The notes beneath the pieces are model-generated. The model saw only the letters and a list, made by a program, of their open reading frames with translations. It searched no databases and was not told the DNA's origin. Made by a program: the position numbers and the translations under genes. Positions 47,630 to 61,098 of a DNA stretch of 64,000 nucleotides are shown here, one piece after another (positions within the stretch are counted from its first letter, which is position 1; the number at the start of each line of letters is the position of its first letter). Source of the DNA: Pleodorina starrii (taxonomy: Eukaryota > Chlorophyta > Chlorophyceae > Chlamydomonadales > Volvocaceae); the NCBI GenBank assembly GCA_030267565.1, contig BRXU01000031.1:1382935-1446934 (forward strand), written 5' to 3'.

Positions 47630-49901
47630 TACTGCCTGCCTAAAGGTTTGCTTAAAAGTAAGTACGCCAAGGCAATAGGCTCAAGGAACCAAGCAATACG
47701 TTACATTTTATTAGTAGAGAACATAATAGCAGAACAGGCCATAGTCAATGCCATACGACCGGGAATTCCAGCACGTATCCTGTTAGTGGCAAGTACAACT
47801 ATTCATTATACAATAACGACCTTAGCAAATTAAACCGGCAGGTATTACAATGGTGATGAACAATCTCAGTCTCTTAGGAGGGGACCCTGTCGTACTCCTC
47901 GACTTCGGAATGAGTACGGTATGGTTCCACAGACTGAACATACCGAACACGTAAGGCTAGCTCCCGAAATATTCCCTAGGCGAACGAGGACAATTATACT
48001 GAAGCACTAGCCGGGCTAAAGCAGCGTGCGTTCAATGGCAACCACTTTCGAGTCTCTAGTGCACAGTGTTCGAAAGGACTTCAGCCTCCTTCGCAAACTT
48101 TAAACCAATATTAAGATTGGTATCTACCACATTGGCTGTGAAATCTGCGAGTACAAACCTGGAGACGAGTTGATTTTAGACGGCTGGAAAGCTGTTGCAC
48201 CAAACCAAGCCTCGGCAGCGTCGCTTTTAGCCTTCAGTATATAAAGTTTAACGACCATGGGGAGGTGGTGAGCTCGATGCTGTATAACGGCTTTGGCGGG
48301 AAACTAATCTTTCAGAGTCAAACGAATGCGGGTCTGTTTTTCAACAACCAGGAGACCAAGGCCCTTATGCAGCTCCTGGGCTCCACTGCAACTGTTGAGT
48401 CCCTCCGGACCTACCTGGGTCAAGAAAGCCGAGGTGCGCCGTGTGCCGGTCACCTATTTGCATGGTTTATCGTGTGACTGCCGTGACTGCCCTCCACGAT
48501 TTGCAGGAGCTCAGGACGCCACCAGAGCCGTCGTGTGGCCAACCAAATATGGCAGGCAGGGTGGGGGCAGGTCAGGGTGGAGCGACGGGGCGGGGCAGGG
48601 CGGGGTGGGACCGGTGCAGGGATGGGCAGAGCGGGGACAGGCGGGAAGGGGAAGGGCGGGGCGGGGCGGGGATGGCGCACTGTGGGGCGGGCCGGGGGAT
48701 GGCAGAATGGGGCGGGGCAGGGGCAGGCCGGGGCGGGGAGGGGCACTGCGGGGAGGGGCAGGGCGGGGCGGGCCAGGGTGGGGCGGGATGGAAAGGGGCA
48801 GGGCGGGGTGGAGCGGGACGGGGCAGGGCAGAGCAGGGCCGGGTGTGGCAGGCACTTCGGGGCACTGCAGGGCGGGGCAAGGGTGCAACTCGGCAAGGAG
48901 CTGCACGCATCCATCGAGGCCGCCCTCCTCGGGGACCGCCAAATGTCTGGGTACATTATTGCTTACACACCAGCAGCCATGGAACCCTCCAGAACCCCTG
49001 CCCACCATTCACCGACCAGCTTATCCCCGACCCGCCCTCACCACTGCCCACCTGGCCGCGATGTATCGGCTCCGGTACCACCCTGCACTGCAACGTGCCC
49101 CTCCCTAATCTTTCAGTCAACCGCCGCTCCTTCCCTCCCCCCCTTGCCTCACAGGCCATCCATGTTTCTGGCGGCATGGCGGCTGCCCGTACCCTCCATA
49201 CAGCGCCGCCATCGAATATTCATCTACACGCACCATGCCACCACGCCTCTCAACATTTGCCAGGTGCAGACTGCGATGCGTCTCGGGGCGGGGCGTTGCG
49301 GTGCAAAGCGGTGCATAACTATGCCGGTACAGCACGAGGAGGTTTTGGGGGCGCGGAGGGAGAAGGCGGCTGCGGAGGTGTTGGGGGGCCTGGTTTGGGT
49401 TCGGGCGTTTGGGACCGGGCGTCTAGTTTGAGGTCAGGACGGGGCGGGGCGGGGCAGGGCGGGGCAGTGAGGGGCGGGGCAGGGCGGGGTGGGGCGGGGC
49501 CGCGGCGGGGCGGGGCGGGGAGGGGACAGGCTGGGCGGGTAGGGTAGGGTGCACAGTGAGGCGGGCCGGGGCAGGGCGGAATGGGGCGGGGCCGGGGCAG
49601 GCCGGGGCTGGGGGGGCACTGCGGGGTGGGGCAGGATGGAGCGGGACGGGGCGGGGCGGGGCATGGTATGGCGGCGTGGGACGGGTTGGGGCGGGTCGGG
49701 GCGGGACGGGGCAGGGCGGGGAAGGGGTAGGCCGGGGTGGGGCAGGGTGGGGCGGAGCGGGGCGGGGAAGGGCAGGGAAGAGCGTGGCGGGCAAGGGCGG
49801 GCAGGGCGGGGCGGCATGGAACGGGGCAGGGCGGGGCGGGGCAGGGCACTTCGGGGCAGTGCAGGGCGGGGCAGGGTGGGGCCAGGGTGCAAGTCGGCAG
49901 A
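47630..49901 (+). repeat. 2.27-kb tandem unit 2 (2272 bp)
   Basis: Same layout and 5' alleles as unit 1. It differs in the second G-rich tract, with GGGTGGGGCGGGGCC in place of GGGTGGGGTGGGGCC near 49488 and a 1-bp deletion near 49612. Confidence 0.95.
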
Positions 49902-52174
49902 TACTGCCTGCCTAAAGGTTTGCTTAAAAGTAAGTACGCCAAGGCAATAGGCTCAAGGAACCAAGCAATACGTTACATTTTATTAGTAGAGAACATAATA
50001 GCAGAACAGGCCATAGTCAATGCCATACGACCGGGAATTCCAGCACGTATCCTGTTAGTGGCAAGTACAACTATTCATTATACAATAACGACCTTAGCAA
50101 ATTAAACCGGCAGGTATTACAATGGTGATGAACAATCTCAGTCTCTTAGGAGGGGACCCTGTCGTACTCCTCGACTTCGGAATGAGTACGGTATGGTTCC
50201 ACAGACTGAACATACCGAACACGTAAGGCTAGCTCCCGAAATATTCCCTAGGCGAACGAGGACAATTATACTGAAGCACTAGCCGGGCTAAAACAGCGTG
50301 CGTTCAATGGCAACCACTTTCGAGTCTCTAGTGCACAGTGTTCGAAAGGACTTCAGCCTCCTTCGCAAACCTTAAAACAATATTAAGATTGGTATCTACC
50401 ACATTGGCTGTTAAATCTGCGAGTACAAACCTGGAGACGAGTTGATTTTAGACGGCTGGAAAGCTGTTGCACCAAACCAAGCCTCGGCAGCGTCGCTTTT
50501 AGCCTTCAGTATATAAAGTTTAACGACCATGGGGAGGTGGTGAGCTCGATGCTGTATAACGGCTTTGGCGGGAAACTAATCTTTCAGAGTCAAACGAATG
50601 CGGGTCTGTTTTTCAACAACCAGGAGACCAAGGCCCTTATGCAGCTCCTGGGCTCCACTGCAACTGTTGAGTCCCTCCGGACCTACCTGGGTCAAGAAAG
50701 CCGAGGTGCGCCGTGTGCCGGTCACCTATTTGCATGGTTTATCGTGTGACTGCCGTGACTGCCCTCCACGATTTGCAGGAGCTCAGGACGCCACCAGAGC
50801 CGTCGTGTGGCCAACCAAATATGGCAGGCAGGGTGGGGGCAGGTCAGGGTGGAGCGACGGGGCGGGGCAGGGCGGGGTGGGACCGGTGCAGGGATGGGCA
50901 GAGCGGGGACAGGCGGGAAGGGGAAGGGCGGGGCGGGGCGGGGATGGCGCACTGTGGGGCGGGCCGGGGGATGGCAGAATGGGGCGGGGCAGGGGCAGGC
51001 CGGGGCGGGGAGGGGCACTGCGGGGAGGGGCAGGGCGGGGCGGGCCAGGGTGGGGCGGGATGGAAAGGGGCAGGGCGGGGTGGAGCGGGACGGGGCAGGG
51101 CAGAGCAGGGCCGGGTGTGGCAGGCACTTCGGGGCACTGCAGGGCGGGGCAAGGGTGCAACTCGGCAAGGAGCTGCACGCATCCATCGAGGCCGCCCTCC
51201 TCGGGGACCGCCAAATGTCTGGGTACATTATTGCTTACACACCAGCAGCCATGGAACCCTCCAGAACCCCTGCCCACCATTCACCGACCAGCTTATCCCC
51301 GACCCGCCCTCACCACTGCCCACCTGGCCGCGATGTATCGGCTCCGGTACCACCCTGCACTGCAACGTGCCCCTCCCTAATCTTTCAGTCAACCGCCGCT
51401 CCTTCCCTCCCCCCCTTGCCTCACAGGCCATCCATGTTTCTGGCGGCATGGCGGCTGCCCGTACCCTCCATACAGCGCCGCCATCGAATATTCATCTACA
51501 CGCACCATGCCACCACGCCTCTCAACATTTGCCAGGTGCAGACTGCGATGCGTCTCGGGGCGGGGCGTTGCGGTGCAAAGCGGTGCATAACTATGCCGGT
51601 ACAGCACGAGGAGGTTTTGGGGGCGCGGAGGGAGAAGGCGGCTGCGGAGGTGTTGGGGGGCCTGGTTTGGGTTCGGGCGTTTGGGACCGGGCGTCTAGTT
51701 TGAGGTCAGGACGGGGCGGGGCGGGGCAGGGCGGGGCAGTGAGGGGCGGGGCAGGGCGGGGTGGGGTGGGGCCGCGGCGGGGCGGGGCGGGGAGGGGACA
51801 GGCTGGGCGGGTAGGGTAGGGTGCACAGTGAGGCGGGCCGGGGCAGGGCGGAATGGGGCGGGGCCGGGGCAGGCCGGGGCTGGGAGGGGCACTGCGGGGT
51901 GGGGCAGGATGGAGCGGGACGGGGCGGGGCGGGGCATGGTATGGCGGCGTGGGACGGGTTGGGGCGGGTCGGGGCGGGACGGGGCAGGGCGGGGAAGGGG
52001 TAGGCCGGGGTGGGGCAGGGTGGGGCGGAGCGGGGCGGGGAAGGGCAGGGAAGAGCGTGGCGGGCAAGGGCGGGCAGGGCGGGGCGGCATGGAACGGGGC
52101 AGGGCGGGGCGGGGCAGGGCACTTCGGGGCAGTGCAGGGCGGGGCAGGGTGGGGCCAGGGTGCAAGTCGGCAGA
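49902..52174 (+). repeat. 2.27-kb tandem unit 3 (2273 bp)
   Basis: 5' alleles switch to CTAAAACAG, CCTTAAAACAAT and GGCTGTTAAATC, as in units 4-8. The 3' half remains the long type, so this unit is a mosaic of the two families. Confidence 0.95.
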
Positions 52175-54405
52175 TACTGCCTGCCTAAAGGTTTGCTTAA
52201 AAGTAAGTACGCCAAGGCAATAGGCTCAAGGAACCAAGCAATACGTTACATTTTATTAGTAGAGAACATAATAGCAGAACAGGCCATAGTCAATGCCATA
52301 CGACCGGGAATTCCAGCACGTATCCTGTTAGTGGCAAGTACAACTATTCATTATACAATAACGACCTTAGCAAATTAAACCGGCAGGTATTACAATGGTG
52401 ATGAACAATCTCAGTCTCTTAGGAGGGGACCCTGTCGTACTCCTCGACTTCGGAATGAGTACGGTATGGTTCCACAGACTGAACATACCGAACACGTAAG
52501 GCTAGCTCCCGAAATATTCCCTAGGCGAACGAGGACAATTATACTGAAGCACTAGCCGGGCTAAAACAGCGTGCGTTCAATGGCAACCACTTTCGAGTCT
52601 CTAGTGCACAGTGTTCGAAAGGACTTCAGCCTCCTTCGCAAACCTTAAAACAATATTAAGATTGGTATCTACCACATTGGCTGTTAAATCTGCGAGTACA
52701 AACCTGGAGACGAGTTGATTTTAGACGGCTGGAAAGCTGTTGCACCAAACCAAGCCTCGGCAGCGTCGCTTTTAGCCTTCAGTATATAAAGTTTAACGAC
52801 CATGGGGAGGTGGTGAGCTCGATGCTGTATAACGGCTTTGGCGGGAAACTAATCTTTCAGAGTCAAACGAATGCGGGTCTGTTTTTCAACAACCAGGAGA
52901 CCAAGGCCCTTATGCAGCTCCTGGGCTCCACTGCAACTGTTGAGTCCCTCCGGACCTACCTGGGTCAAGAAAGCCGAGGTGCGCCGTGTGCCGGTCACCT
53001 ATTTGCATGGTTTATCGTGTGACTGCCGTGACTGCCCTCCACGATTTGCAGGAGCTCAGGACGCCACCAGAGCCGTCGTGTGGCCAACCAAATATGGCAG
53101 GCAGGGTGGGGGCAGGTCAGGGTGGAGCGACGGGGCGGGGCAGGGCGGGGTGGGACCGGTGCAGGGATGGGCAGAGCGGGGACAGGCGGGAAGGGGAAGG
53201 GCGGGGCGGGGCGGGGATGGCGCACTGTGGGGCGGGCCGGGGGATGGCAGAATGGGGCGGGGCAGGGGCAGGCCGGGGCGGGGAGGGGCACTGCGGGGAG
53301 GGGCAGGGCGGGGCGGGCCAGGGTGGGGCGGGATGGAAAGGGGCAGGGCGGGGTGGAGCGGGACGGGGCAGGGCAGAGCAGGGCCGGGTGTGGCAGGCAC
53401 TTCGGGGCACTGCAGGGCGGGGCAAGGGTGCAACTCGGCAAGGAGCTGCACGCATCCATCGAGGCCGCCCTCCTCGGGGACCGCCAAATGTCTGGGTACA
53501 TTATTGCTTACACACCAGCAGCCATGGAACCCTCCAGAACCCCTGCCCACCATTCACCGACCAGCTTATCCCCGACCCGCCCTCACCACTGCCCACCTGG
53601 CCGCGATGTATCGGCTCCGGTACCACCCTGCACTGCAACGTGCCCCTCCCTAATCGCCGCTCCTTCCCTCCGCCCCTTGCCTCACAGGCCATCCATGTTT
53701 CTGGCGGCATGGCGGCTGCCCGTACCCTCCATACAGCGCCGCCATCGAATATTCATCTACACGCACCATGCCACCACGCCTCTCAACATTTGCCAGGTGC
53801 AGACTGCGATGCGTCTCGGGGCGGGGCGTTGCGGTGCAAAGCGGTGCATAACTATGCCGGTACAGCACGAGGAGGTTTTGGGGGCGCGGAGGGAGAAGGC
53901 GGCTGCGGAGGTGTTGGGGGGCCTGGTTTGGGTTCGGGCGTTTGGGACCGGGCGTCTAGTTTGAGGTCAGGACGGGGCGGGGCGGGGCAGGGCGGGGCAG
54001 TGAGGGGCGGGGCAGGGCGGGGTGGGGTGGGGCCGCGGCGGGGCGGGGCGGGGAGGGGACAGGCTGGGCGGGTAGGGTAGGGTGCACAGTGAGGCCGGGG
54101 CAGGCCGGGGCTGGGAGGGGCACTGCGGGGTGGGGCAGGATGGAGCGGGACGGGGCGGGGCGGGGCATGGTATGGCGGCGTGGGACGGGTTGGGGCGGGT
54201 CGGGGCGGGACGGGGCAGGGCGGGGAAGGGGTAGGCCGGGGTGGGGCAGGGTGGGGCGGAGCGGGGCGGGGAAGGGCAGGGAAGAGCGTGGCGGGCAAGG
54301 GCGGGCAGGGCGGGGCGGCATGGAACGGGGCAGGGCGGGGCGGGGCAGGGCACTTCGGGGCAGTGCAGGGCGGGGCAGGGTGGGGCCAGGGTGCAAGTCG
54401 GCAGA
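52175..54405 (+). repeat. 2.23-kb tandem unit 4 (2231 bp, short form)
   Basis: Lacks 12 bp (around TTTCAGTCAACC) near 53655 and 30 bp in the second G-rich tract near 54094. Also has CCTCCGCCCC where long units have CCTCCCCCCC. Confidence 0.95.
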
Positions 54406-56636
54406 TACTGCCTGCCTAAAGGTTTGCTTAAAAGTAAGTACGCCAAGGCAATAGGCTCAAGGAACCAAGCAATACGTTACATTTTATTAGTAGAGAACAT
54501 AATAGCAGAACAGGCCATAGTCAATGCCATACGACCGGGAATTCCAGCACGTATCCTGTTAGTGGCAAGTACAACTATTCATTATACAATAACGACCTTA
54601 GCAAATTAAACCGGCAGGTATTACAATGGTGATGAACAATCTCAGTCTCTTAGGAGGGGACCCTGTCGTACTCCTCGACTTCGGAATGAGTACGGTATGG
54701 TTCCACAGACTGAACATACCGAACACGTAAGGCTAGCTCCCGAAATATTCCCTAGGCGAACGAGGACAATTATACTGAAGCACTAGCCGGGCTAAAACAG
54801 CGTGCGTTCAATGGCAACCACTTTCGAGTCTCTAGTGCACAGTGTTCGAAAGGACTTCAGCCTCCTTCGCAAACCTTAAAACAATATTAAGATTGGTATC
54901 TACCACATTGGCTGTTAAATCTGCGAGTACAAACCTGGAGACGAGTTGATTTTAGACGGCTGGAAAGCTGTTGCACCAAACCAAGCCTCGGCAGCGTCGC
55001 TTTTAGCCTTCAGTATATAAAGTTTAACGACCATGGGGAGGTGGTGAGCTCGATGCTGTATAACGGCTTTGGCGGGAAACTAATCTTTCAGAGTCAAACG
55101 AATGCGGGTCTGTTTTTCAACAACCAGGAGACCAAGGCCCTTATGCAGCTCCTGGGCTCCACTGCAACTGTTGAGTCCCTCCGGACCTACCTGGGTCAAG
55201 AAAGCCGAGGTGCGCCGTGTGCCGGTCACCTATTTGCATGGTTTATCGTGTGACTGCCGTGACTGCCCTCCACGATTTGCAGGAGCTCAGGACGCCACCA
55301 GAGCCGTCGTGTGGCCAACCAAATATGGCAGGCAGGGTGGGGGCAGGTCAGGGTGGAGCGACGGGGCGGGGCAGGGCGGGGTGGGACCGGTGCAGGGATG
55401 GGCAGAGCGGGGACAGGCGGGAAGGGGAAGGGCGGGGCGGGGCGGGGATGGCGCACTGTGGGGCGGGCCGGGGGATGGCAGAATGGGGCGGGGCAGGGGC
55501 AGGCCGGGGCGGGGAGGGGCACTGCGGGGAGGGGCAGGGCGGGGCGGGCCAGGGTGGGGCGGGATGGAAAGGGGCAGGGCGGGGTGGAGCGGGACGGGGC
55601 AGGGCAGAGCAGGGCCGGGTGTGGCAGGCACTTCGGGGCACTGCAGGGCGGGGCAAGGGTGCAACTCGGCAAGGAGCTGCACGCATCCATCGAGGCCGCC
55701 CTCCTCGGGGACCGCCAAATGTCTGGGTACATTATTGCTTACACACCAGCAGCCATGGAACCCTCCAGAACCCCTGCCCACCATTCACCGACCAGCTTAT
55801 CCCCGACCCGCCCTCACCACTGCCCACCTGGCCGCGATGTATCGGCTCCGGTACCACCCTGCACTGCAACGTGCCCCTCCCTAATCGCCGCTCCTTCCCT
55901 CCGCCCCTTGCCTCACAGGCCATCCATGTTTCTGGCGGCATGGCGGCTGCCCGTACCCTCCATACAGCGCCGCCATCGAATATTCATCTACACGCACCAT
56001 GCCACCACGCCTCTCAACATTTGCCAGGTGCAGACTGCGATGCGTCTCGGGGCGGGGCGTTGCGGTGCAAAGCGGTGCATAACTATGCCGGTACAGCACG
56101 AGGAGGTTTTGGGGGCGCGGAGGGAGAAGGCGGCTGCGGAGGTGTTGGGGGGCCTGGTTTGGGTTCGGGCGTTTGGGACCGGGCGTCTAGTTTGAGGTCA
56201 GGACGGGGCGGGGCGGGGCAGGGCGGGGCAGTGAGGGGCGGGGCAGGGCGGGGTGGGGTGGGGCCGCGGCGGGGCGGGGCGGGGAGGGGACAGGCTGGGC
56301 GGGTAGGGTAGGGTGCACAGTGAGGCCGGGGCAGGCCGGGGCTGGGAGGGGCACTGCGGGGTGGGGCAGGATGGAGCGGGACGGGGCGGGGCGGGGCATG
56401 GTATGGCGGCGTGGGACGGGTTGGGGCGGGTCGGGGCGGGACGGGGCAGGGCGGGGAAGGGGTAGGCCGGGGTGGGGCAGGGTGGGGCGGAGCGGGGCGG
56501 GGAAGGGCAGGGAAGAGCGTGGCGGGCAAGGGCGGGCAGGGCGGGGCGGCATGGAACGGGGCAGGGCGGGGCGGGGCAGGGCACTTCGGGGCAGTGCAGG
56601 GCGGGGCAGGGTGGGGCCAGGGTGCAAGTCGGCAGA
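54406..56636 (+). repeat. 2.23-kb tandem unit 5 (2231 bp, short form)
   Basis: No difference from unit 4 was seen in the parts compared. Confidence 0.95.
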
Positions 56637-58867
56637 TACTGCCTGCCTAAAGGTTTGCTTAAAAGTAAGTACGCCAAGGCAATAGGCTCAAGGAACCAAG
56701 CAATACGTTACATTTTATTAGTAGAGAACATAATAGCAGAACAGGCCATAGTCAATGCCATACGACCGGGAATTCCAGCACGTATCCTGTTAGTGGCAAG
56801 TACAACTATTCATTATACAATAACGACCTTAGCAAATTAAACCGGCAGGTATTACAATGGTGATGAACAATCTCAGTCTCTTAGGAGGGGACCCTGTCGT
56901 ACTCCTCGACTTCGGAATGAGTACGGTATGGTTCCACAGACTGAACATACCGAACACGTAAGGCTAGCTCCCGAAATATTCCCTAGGCGAACGAGGACAA
57001 TTATACTGAAGCACTAGCCGGGCTAAAACAGCGTGCGTTCAATGGCAACCACTTTCGAGTCTCTAGTGCACAGTGTTCGAAAGGACTTCAGCCTCCTTCG
57101 CAAACCTTAAAACAATATTAAGATTGGTATCTACCACATTGGCTGTTAAATCTGCGAGTACAAACCTGGAGACGAGTTGATTTTAGACGGCTGGAAAGCT
57201 GTTGCACCAAACCAAGCCTCGGCAGCGTCGCTTTTAGCCTTCAGTATATAAAGTTTAACGACCATGGGGAGGTGGTGAGCTCGATGCTGTATAACGGCTT
57301 TGGCGGGAAACTAATCTTTCAGAGTCAAACGAATGCGGGTCTGTTTTTCAACAACCAGGAGACCAAGGCCCTTATGCAGCTCCTGGGCTCCACTGCAACT
57401 GTTGAGTCCCTCCGGACCTACCTGGGTCAAGAAAGCCGAGGTGCGCCGTGTGCCGGTCACCTATTTGCATGGTTTATCGTGTGACTGCCGTGACTGCCCT
57501 CCACGATTTGCAGGAGCTCAGGACGCCACCAGAGCCGTCGTGTGGCCAACCAAATATGGCAGGCAGGGTGGGGGCAGGTCAGGGTGGAGCGACGGGGCGG
57601 GGCAGGGCGGGGTGGGACCGGTGCAGGGATGGGCAGAGCGGGGACAGGCGGGAAGGGGAAGGGCGGGGCGGGGCGGGGATGGCGCACTGTGGGGCGGGCC
57701 GGGGGATGGCAGAATGGGGCGGGGCAGGGGCAGGCCGGGGCGGGGAGGGGCACTGCGGGGAGGGGCAGGGCGGGGCGGGCCAGGGTGGGGCGGGATGGAA
57801 AGGGGCAGGGCGGGGTGGAGCGGGACGGGGCAGGGCAGAGCAGGGCCGGGTGTGGCAGGCACTTCGGGGCACTGCAGGGCGGGGCAAGGGTGCAACTCGG
57901 CAAGGAGCTGCACGCATCCATCGAGGCCGCCCTCCTCGGGGACCGCCAAATGTCTGGGTACATTATTGCTTACACACCAGCAGCCATGGAACCCTCCAGA
58001 ACCCCTGCCCACCATTCACCGACCAGCTTATCCCCGACCCGCCCTCACCACTGCCCACCTGGCCGCGATGTATCGGCTCCGGTACCACCCTGCACTGCAA
58101 CGTGCCCCTCCCTAATCGCCGCTCCTTCCCTCCGCCCCTTGCCTCACAGGCCATCCATGTTTCTGGCGGCATGGCGGCTGCCCGTACCCTCCATACAGCG
58201 CCGCCATCGAATATTCATCTACACGCACCATGCCACCACGCCTCTCAACATTTGCCAGGTGCAGACTGCGATGCGTCTCGGGGCGGGGCGTTGCGGTGCA
58301 AAGCGGTGCATAACTATGCCGGTACAGCACGAGGAGGTTTTGGGGGCGCGGAGGGAGAAGGCGGCTGCGGAGGTGTTGGGGGGCCTGGTTTGGGTTCGGG
58401 CGTTTGGGACCGGGCGTCTAGTTTGAGGTCAGGACGGGGCGGGGGGGGGCAGGGCGGGGCAGTGAGGGGCGGGGCAGGGCGGGGGGGGGTGGGGCCGCGG
58501 CGGGGCGGGGCGGGGCGGGGACAGGCTGGGCGGGTAGGGTCGGGGGCACAGTGAGGCCGGGGCGGGCCGGGGCTGGGAGGGGCACTGCGGGGTGGGGCAG
58601 GATGGAGCGGGACGGGGCGGGGCGGGGCATGGTATGGCGGCGTGGGGCGGGGTGGGGCGGGTCGGGGCGGGACGGGGCAGGGCGGGGAAGGGGTAGGCCG
58701 GGGTGGGGCAGGGTGGGGCGGAGCGGGGCGGGGAAGGGCAGGGAAGAGCGTGGCGGGCAAGGGCGGGCAGGGCGGGGCGGCATGGAACGGGGCAGGGCGG
58801 GGCGGGGCAGGGCACTTCGGGGCAGTGCAGGGCGGGGCAGGGTGGGGCCAGGGTGCAAGTCGGCAGA
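56637..58867 (+). repeat. 2.23-kb tandem unit 6 (2231 bp, short form, with clustered changes to G or C)
   Basis: Like units 4 and 5, but about ten substitutions toward G or C fall between about 58440 and 58660 within the second G-rich tract. Confidence 0.95.
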
Positions 58868-61098
58868 TACTGCCTGCCTAAAGGTTTGCTTAAAAGTAAG
58901 TACGCCAAGGCAATAGGCTCAAGGAACCAAGCAATACGTTACATTTTATTAGTAGAGAACATAATAGCAGAACAGGCCATAGTCAATGCCATACGACCGG
59001 GAATTCCAGCACGTATCCTGTTAGTGGCAAGTACAACTATTCATTATACAATAACGACCTTAGCAAATTAAACCGGCAGGTATTACAATGGTGATGAACA
59101 ATCTCAGTCTCTTAGGAGGGGACCCTGTCGTACTCCTCGACTTCGGAATGAGTACGGTATGGTTCCACAGACTGAACATACCGAACACGTAAGGCTAGCT
59201 CCCGAAATATTCCCTAGGCGAACGAGGACAATTATACTGAAGCACTAGCCGGGCTAAAACAGCGTGCGTTCAATGGCAACCACTTTCGAGTCTCTAGTGC
59301 ACAGTGTTCGAAAGGACTTCAGCCTCCTTCGCAAACCTTAAAACAATATTAAGATTGGTATCTACCACATTGGCTGTTAAATCTGCGAGTACAAACCTGG
59401 AGACGAGTTGATTTTAGACGGCTGGAAAGCTGTTGCACCAAACCAAGCCTCGGCAGCGTCGCTTTTAGCCTTCAGTATATAAAGTTTAACGACCATGGGG
59501 AGGTGGTGAGCTCGATGCTGTATAACGGCTTTGGCGGGAAACTAATCTTTCAGAGTCAAACGAATGCGGGTCTGTTTTTCAACAACCAGGAGACCAAGGC
59601 CCTTATGCAGCTCCTGGGCTCCACTGCAACTGTTGAGTCCCTCCGGACCTACCTGGGTCAAGAAAGCCGAGGTGCGCCGTGTGCCGGTCACCTATTTGCA
59701 TGGTTTATCGTGTGACTGCCGTGACTGCCCTCCACGATTTGCAGGAGCTCAGGACGCCACCAGAGCCGTCGTGTGGCCAACCAAATATGGCAGGCAGGGT
59801 GGGGGCAGGTCAGGGTGGAGCGACGGGGCGGGGCAGGGCGGGGTGGGACCGGTGCAGGGATGGGCAGAGCGGGGACAGGCGGGAAGGGGAAGGGCGGGGC
59901 GGGGCGGGGATGGCGCACTGTGGGGCGGGCCGGGGGATGGCAGAATGGGGCGGGGCAGGGGCAGGCCGGGGCGGGGAGGGGCACTGCGGGGAGGGGCAGG
60001 GCGGGGCGGGCCAGGGTGGGGCGGGATGGAAAGGGGCAGGGCGGGGTGGAGCGGGACGGGGCAGGGCAGAGCAGGGCCGGGTGTGGCAGGCACTTCGGGG
60101 CACTGCAGGGCGGGGCAAGGGTGCAACTCGGCAAGGAGCTGCACGCATCCATCGAGGCCGCCCTCCTCGGGGACCGCCAAATGTCTGGGTACATTATTGC
60201 TTACACACCAGCAGCCATGGAACCCTCCAGAACCCCTGCCCACCATTCACCGACCAGCTTATCCCCGACCCGCCCTCACCACTGCCCACCTGGCCGCGAT
60301 GTATCGGCTCCGGTACCACCCTGCACTGCAACGTGCCCCTCCCTAATCGCCGCTCCTTCCCTCCGCCCCTTGCCTCACAGGCCATCCATGTTTCTGGCGG
60401 CATGGCGGCTGCCCGTACCCTCCATACAGCGCCGCCATCGAATATTCATCTACACGCACCATGCCACCACGCCTCTCAACATTTGCCAGGTGCAGACTGC
60501 GATGCGTCTCGGGGCGGGGCGTTGCGGTGCAAAGCGGTGCATAACTATGCCGGTACAGCACGAGGAGGTTTTGGGGGCGCGGAGGGAGAAGGCGGCTGCG
60601 GAGGTGTTGGGGGGCCTGGTTTGGGTTCGGGCGTTTGGGACCGGGCGTCTAGTTTGAGGTCAGGACGGGGCGGGGCGGGGCAGGGCGGGGCAGTGAGGGG
60701 CGGGGCAGGGCGGGGTGGGGTGGGGCCGCGGCGGGGCGGGGCGGGGAGGGGACAGGCTGGGCGGGTAGGGTAGGGTGCACAGTGAGGCCGGGGCAGGCCG
60801 GGGCTGGGAGGGGCACTGCGGGGTGGGGCAGGATGGAGCGGGACGGGGCGGGGCGGGGCATGGTATGGCGGCGTGGGACGGGTTGGGGCGGGTCGGGGCG
60901 GGACGGGGCAGGGCGGGGAAGGGGTAGGCCGGGGTGGGGCAGGGTGGGGCGGAGCGGGGCGGGGAAGGGCAGGGAAGAGCGTGGCGGGCAAGGGCGGGCA
61001 GGGCGGGGCGGCATGGAACGGGGCAGGGCGGGGCGGGGCAGGGCACTTCGGGGCAGTGCAGGGCGGGGCAGGGTGGGGCCAGGGTGCAAGTCGGCAGA
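58868..61098 (+). repeat. 2.23-kb tandem unit 7 (2231 bp, short form)
   Basis: Matches units 4 and 5, without the G/C cluster of unit 6. Confidence 0.95.
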
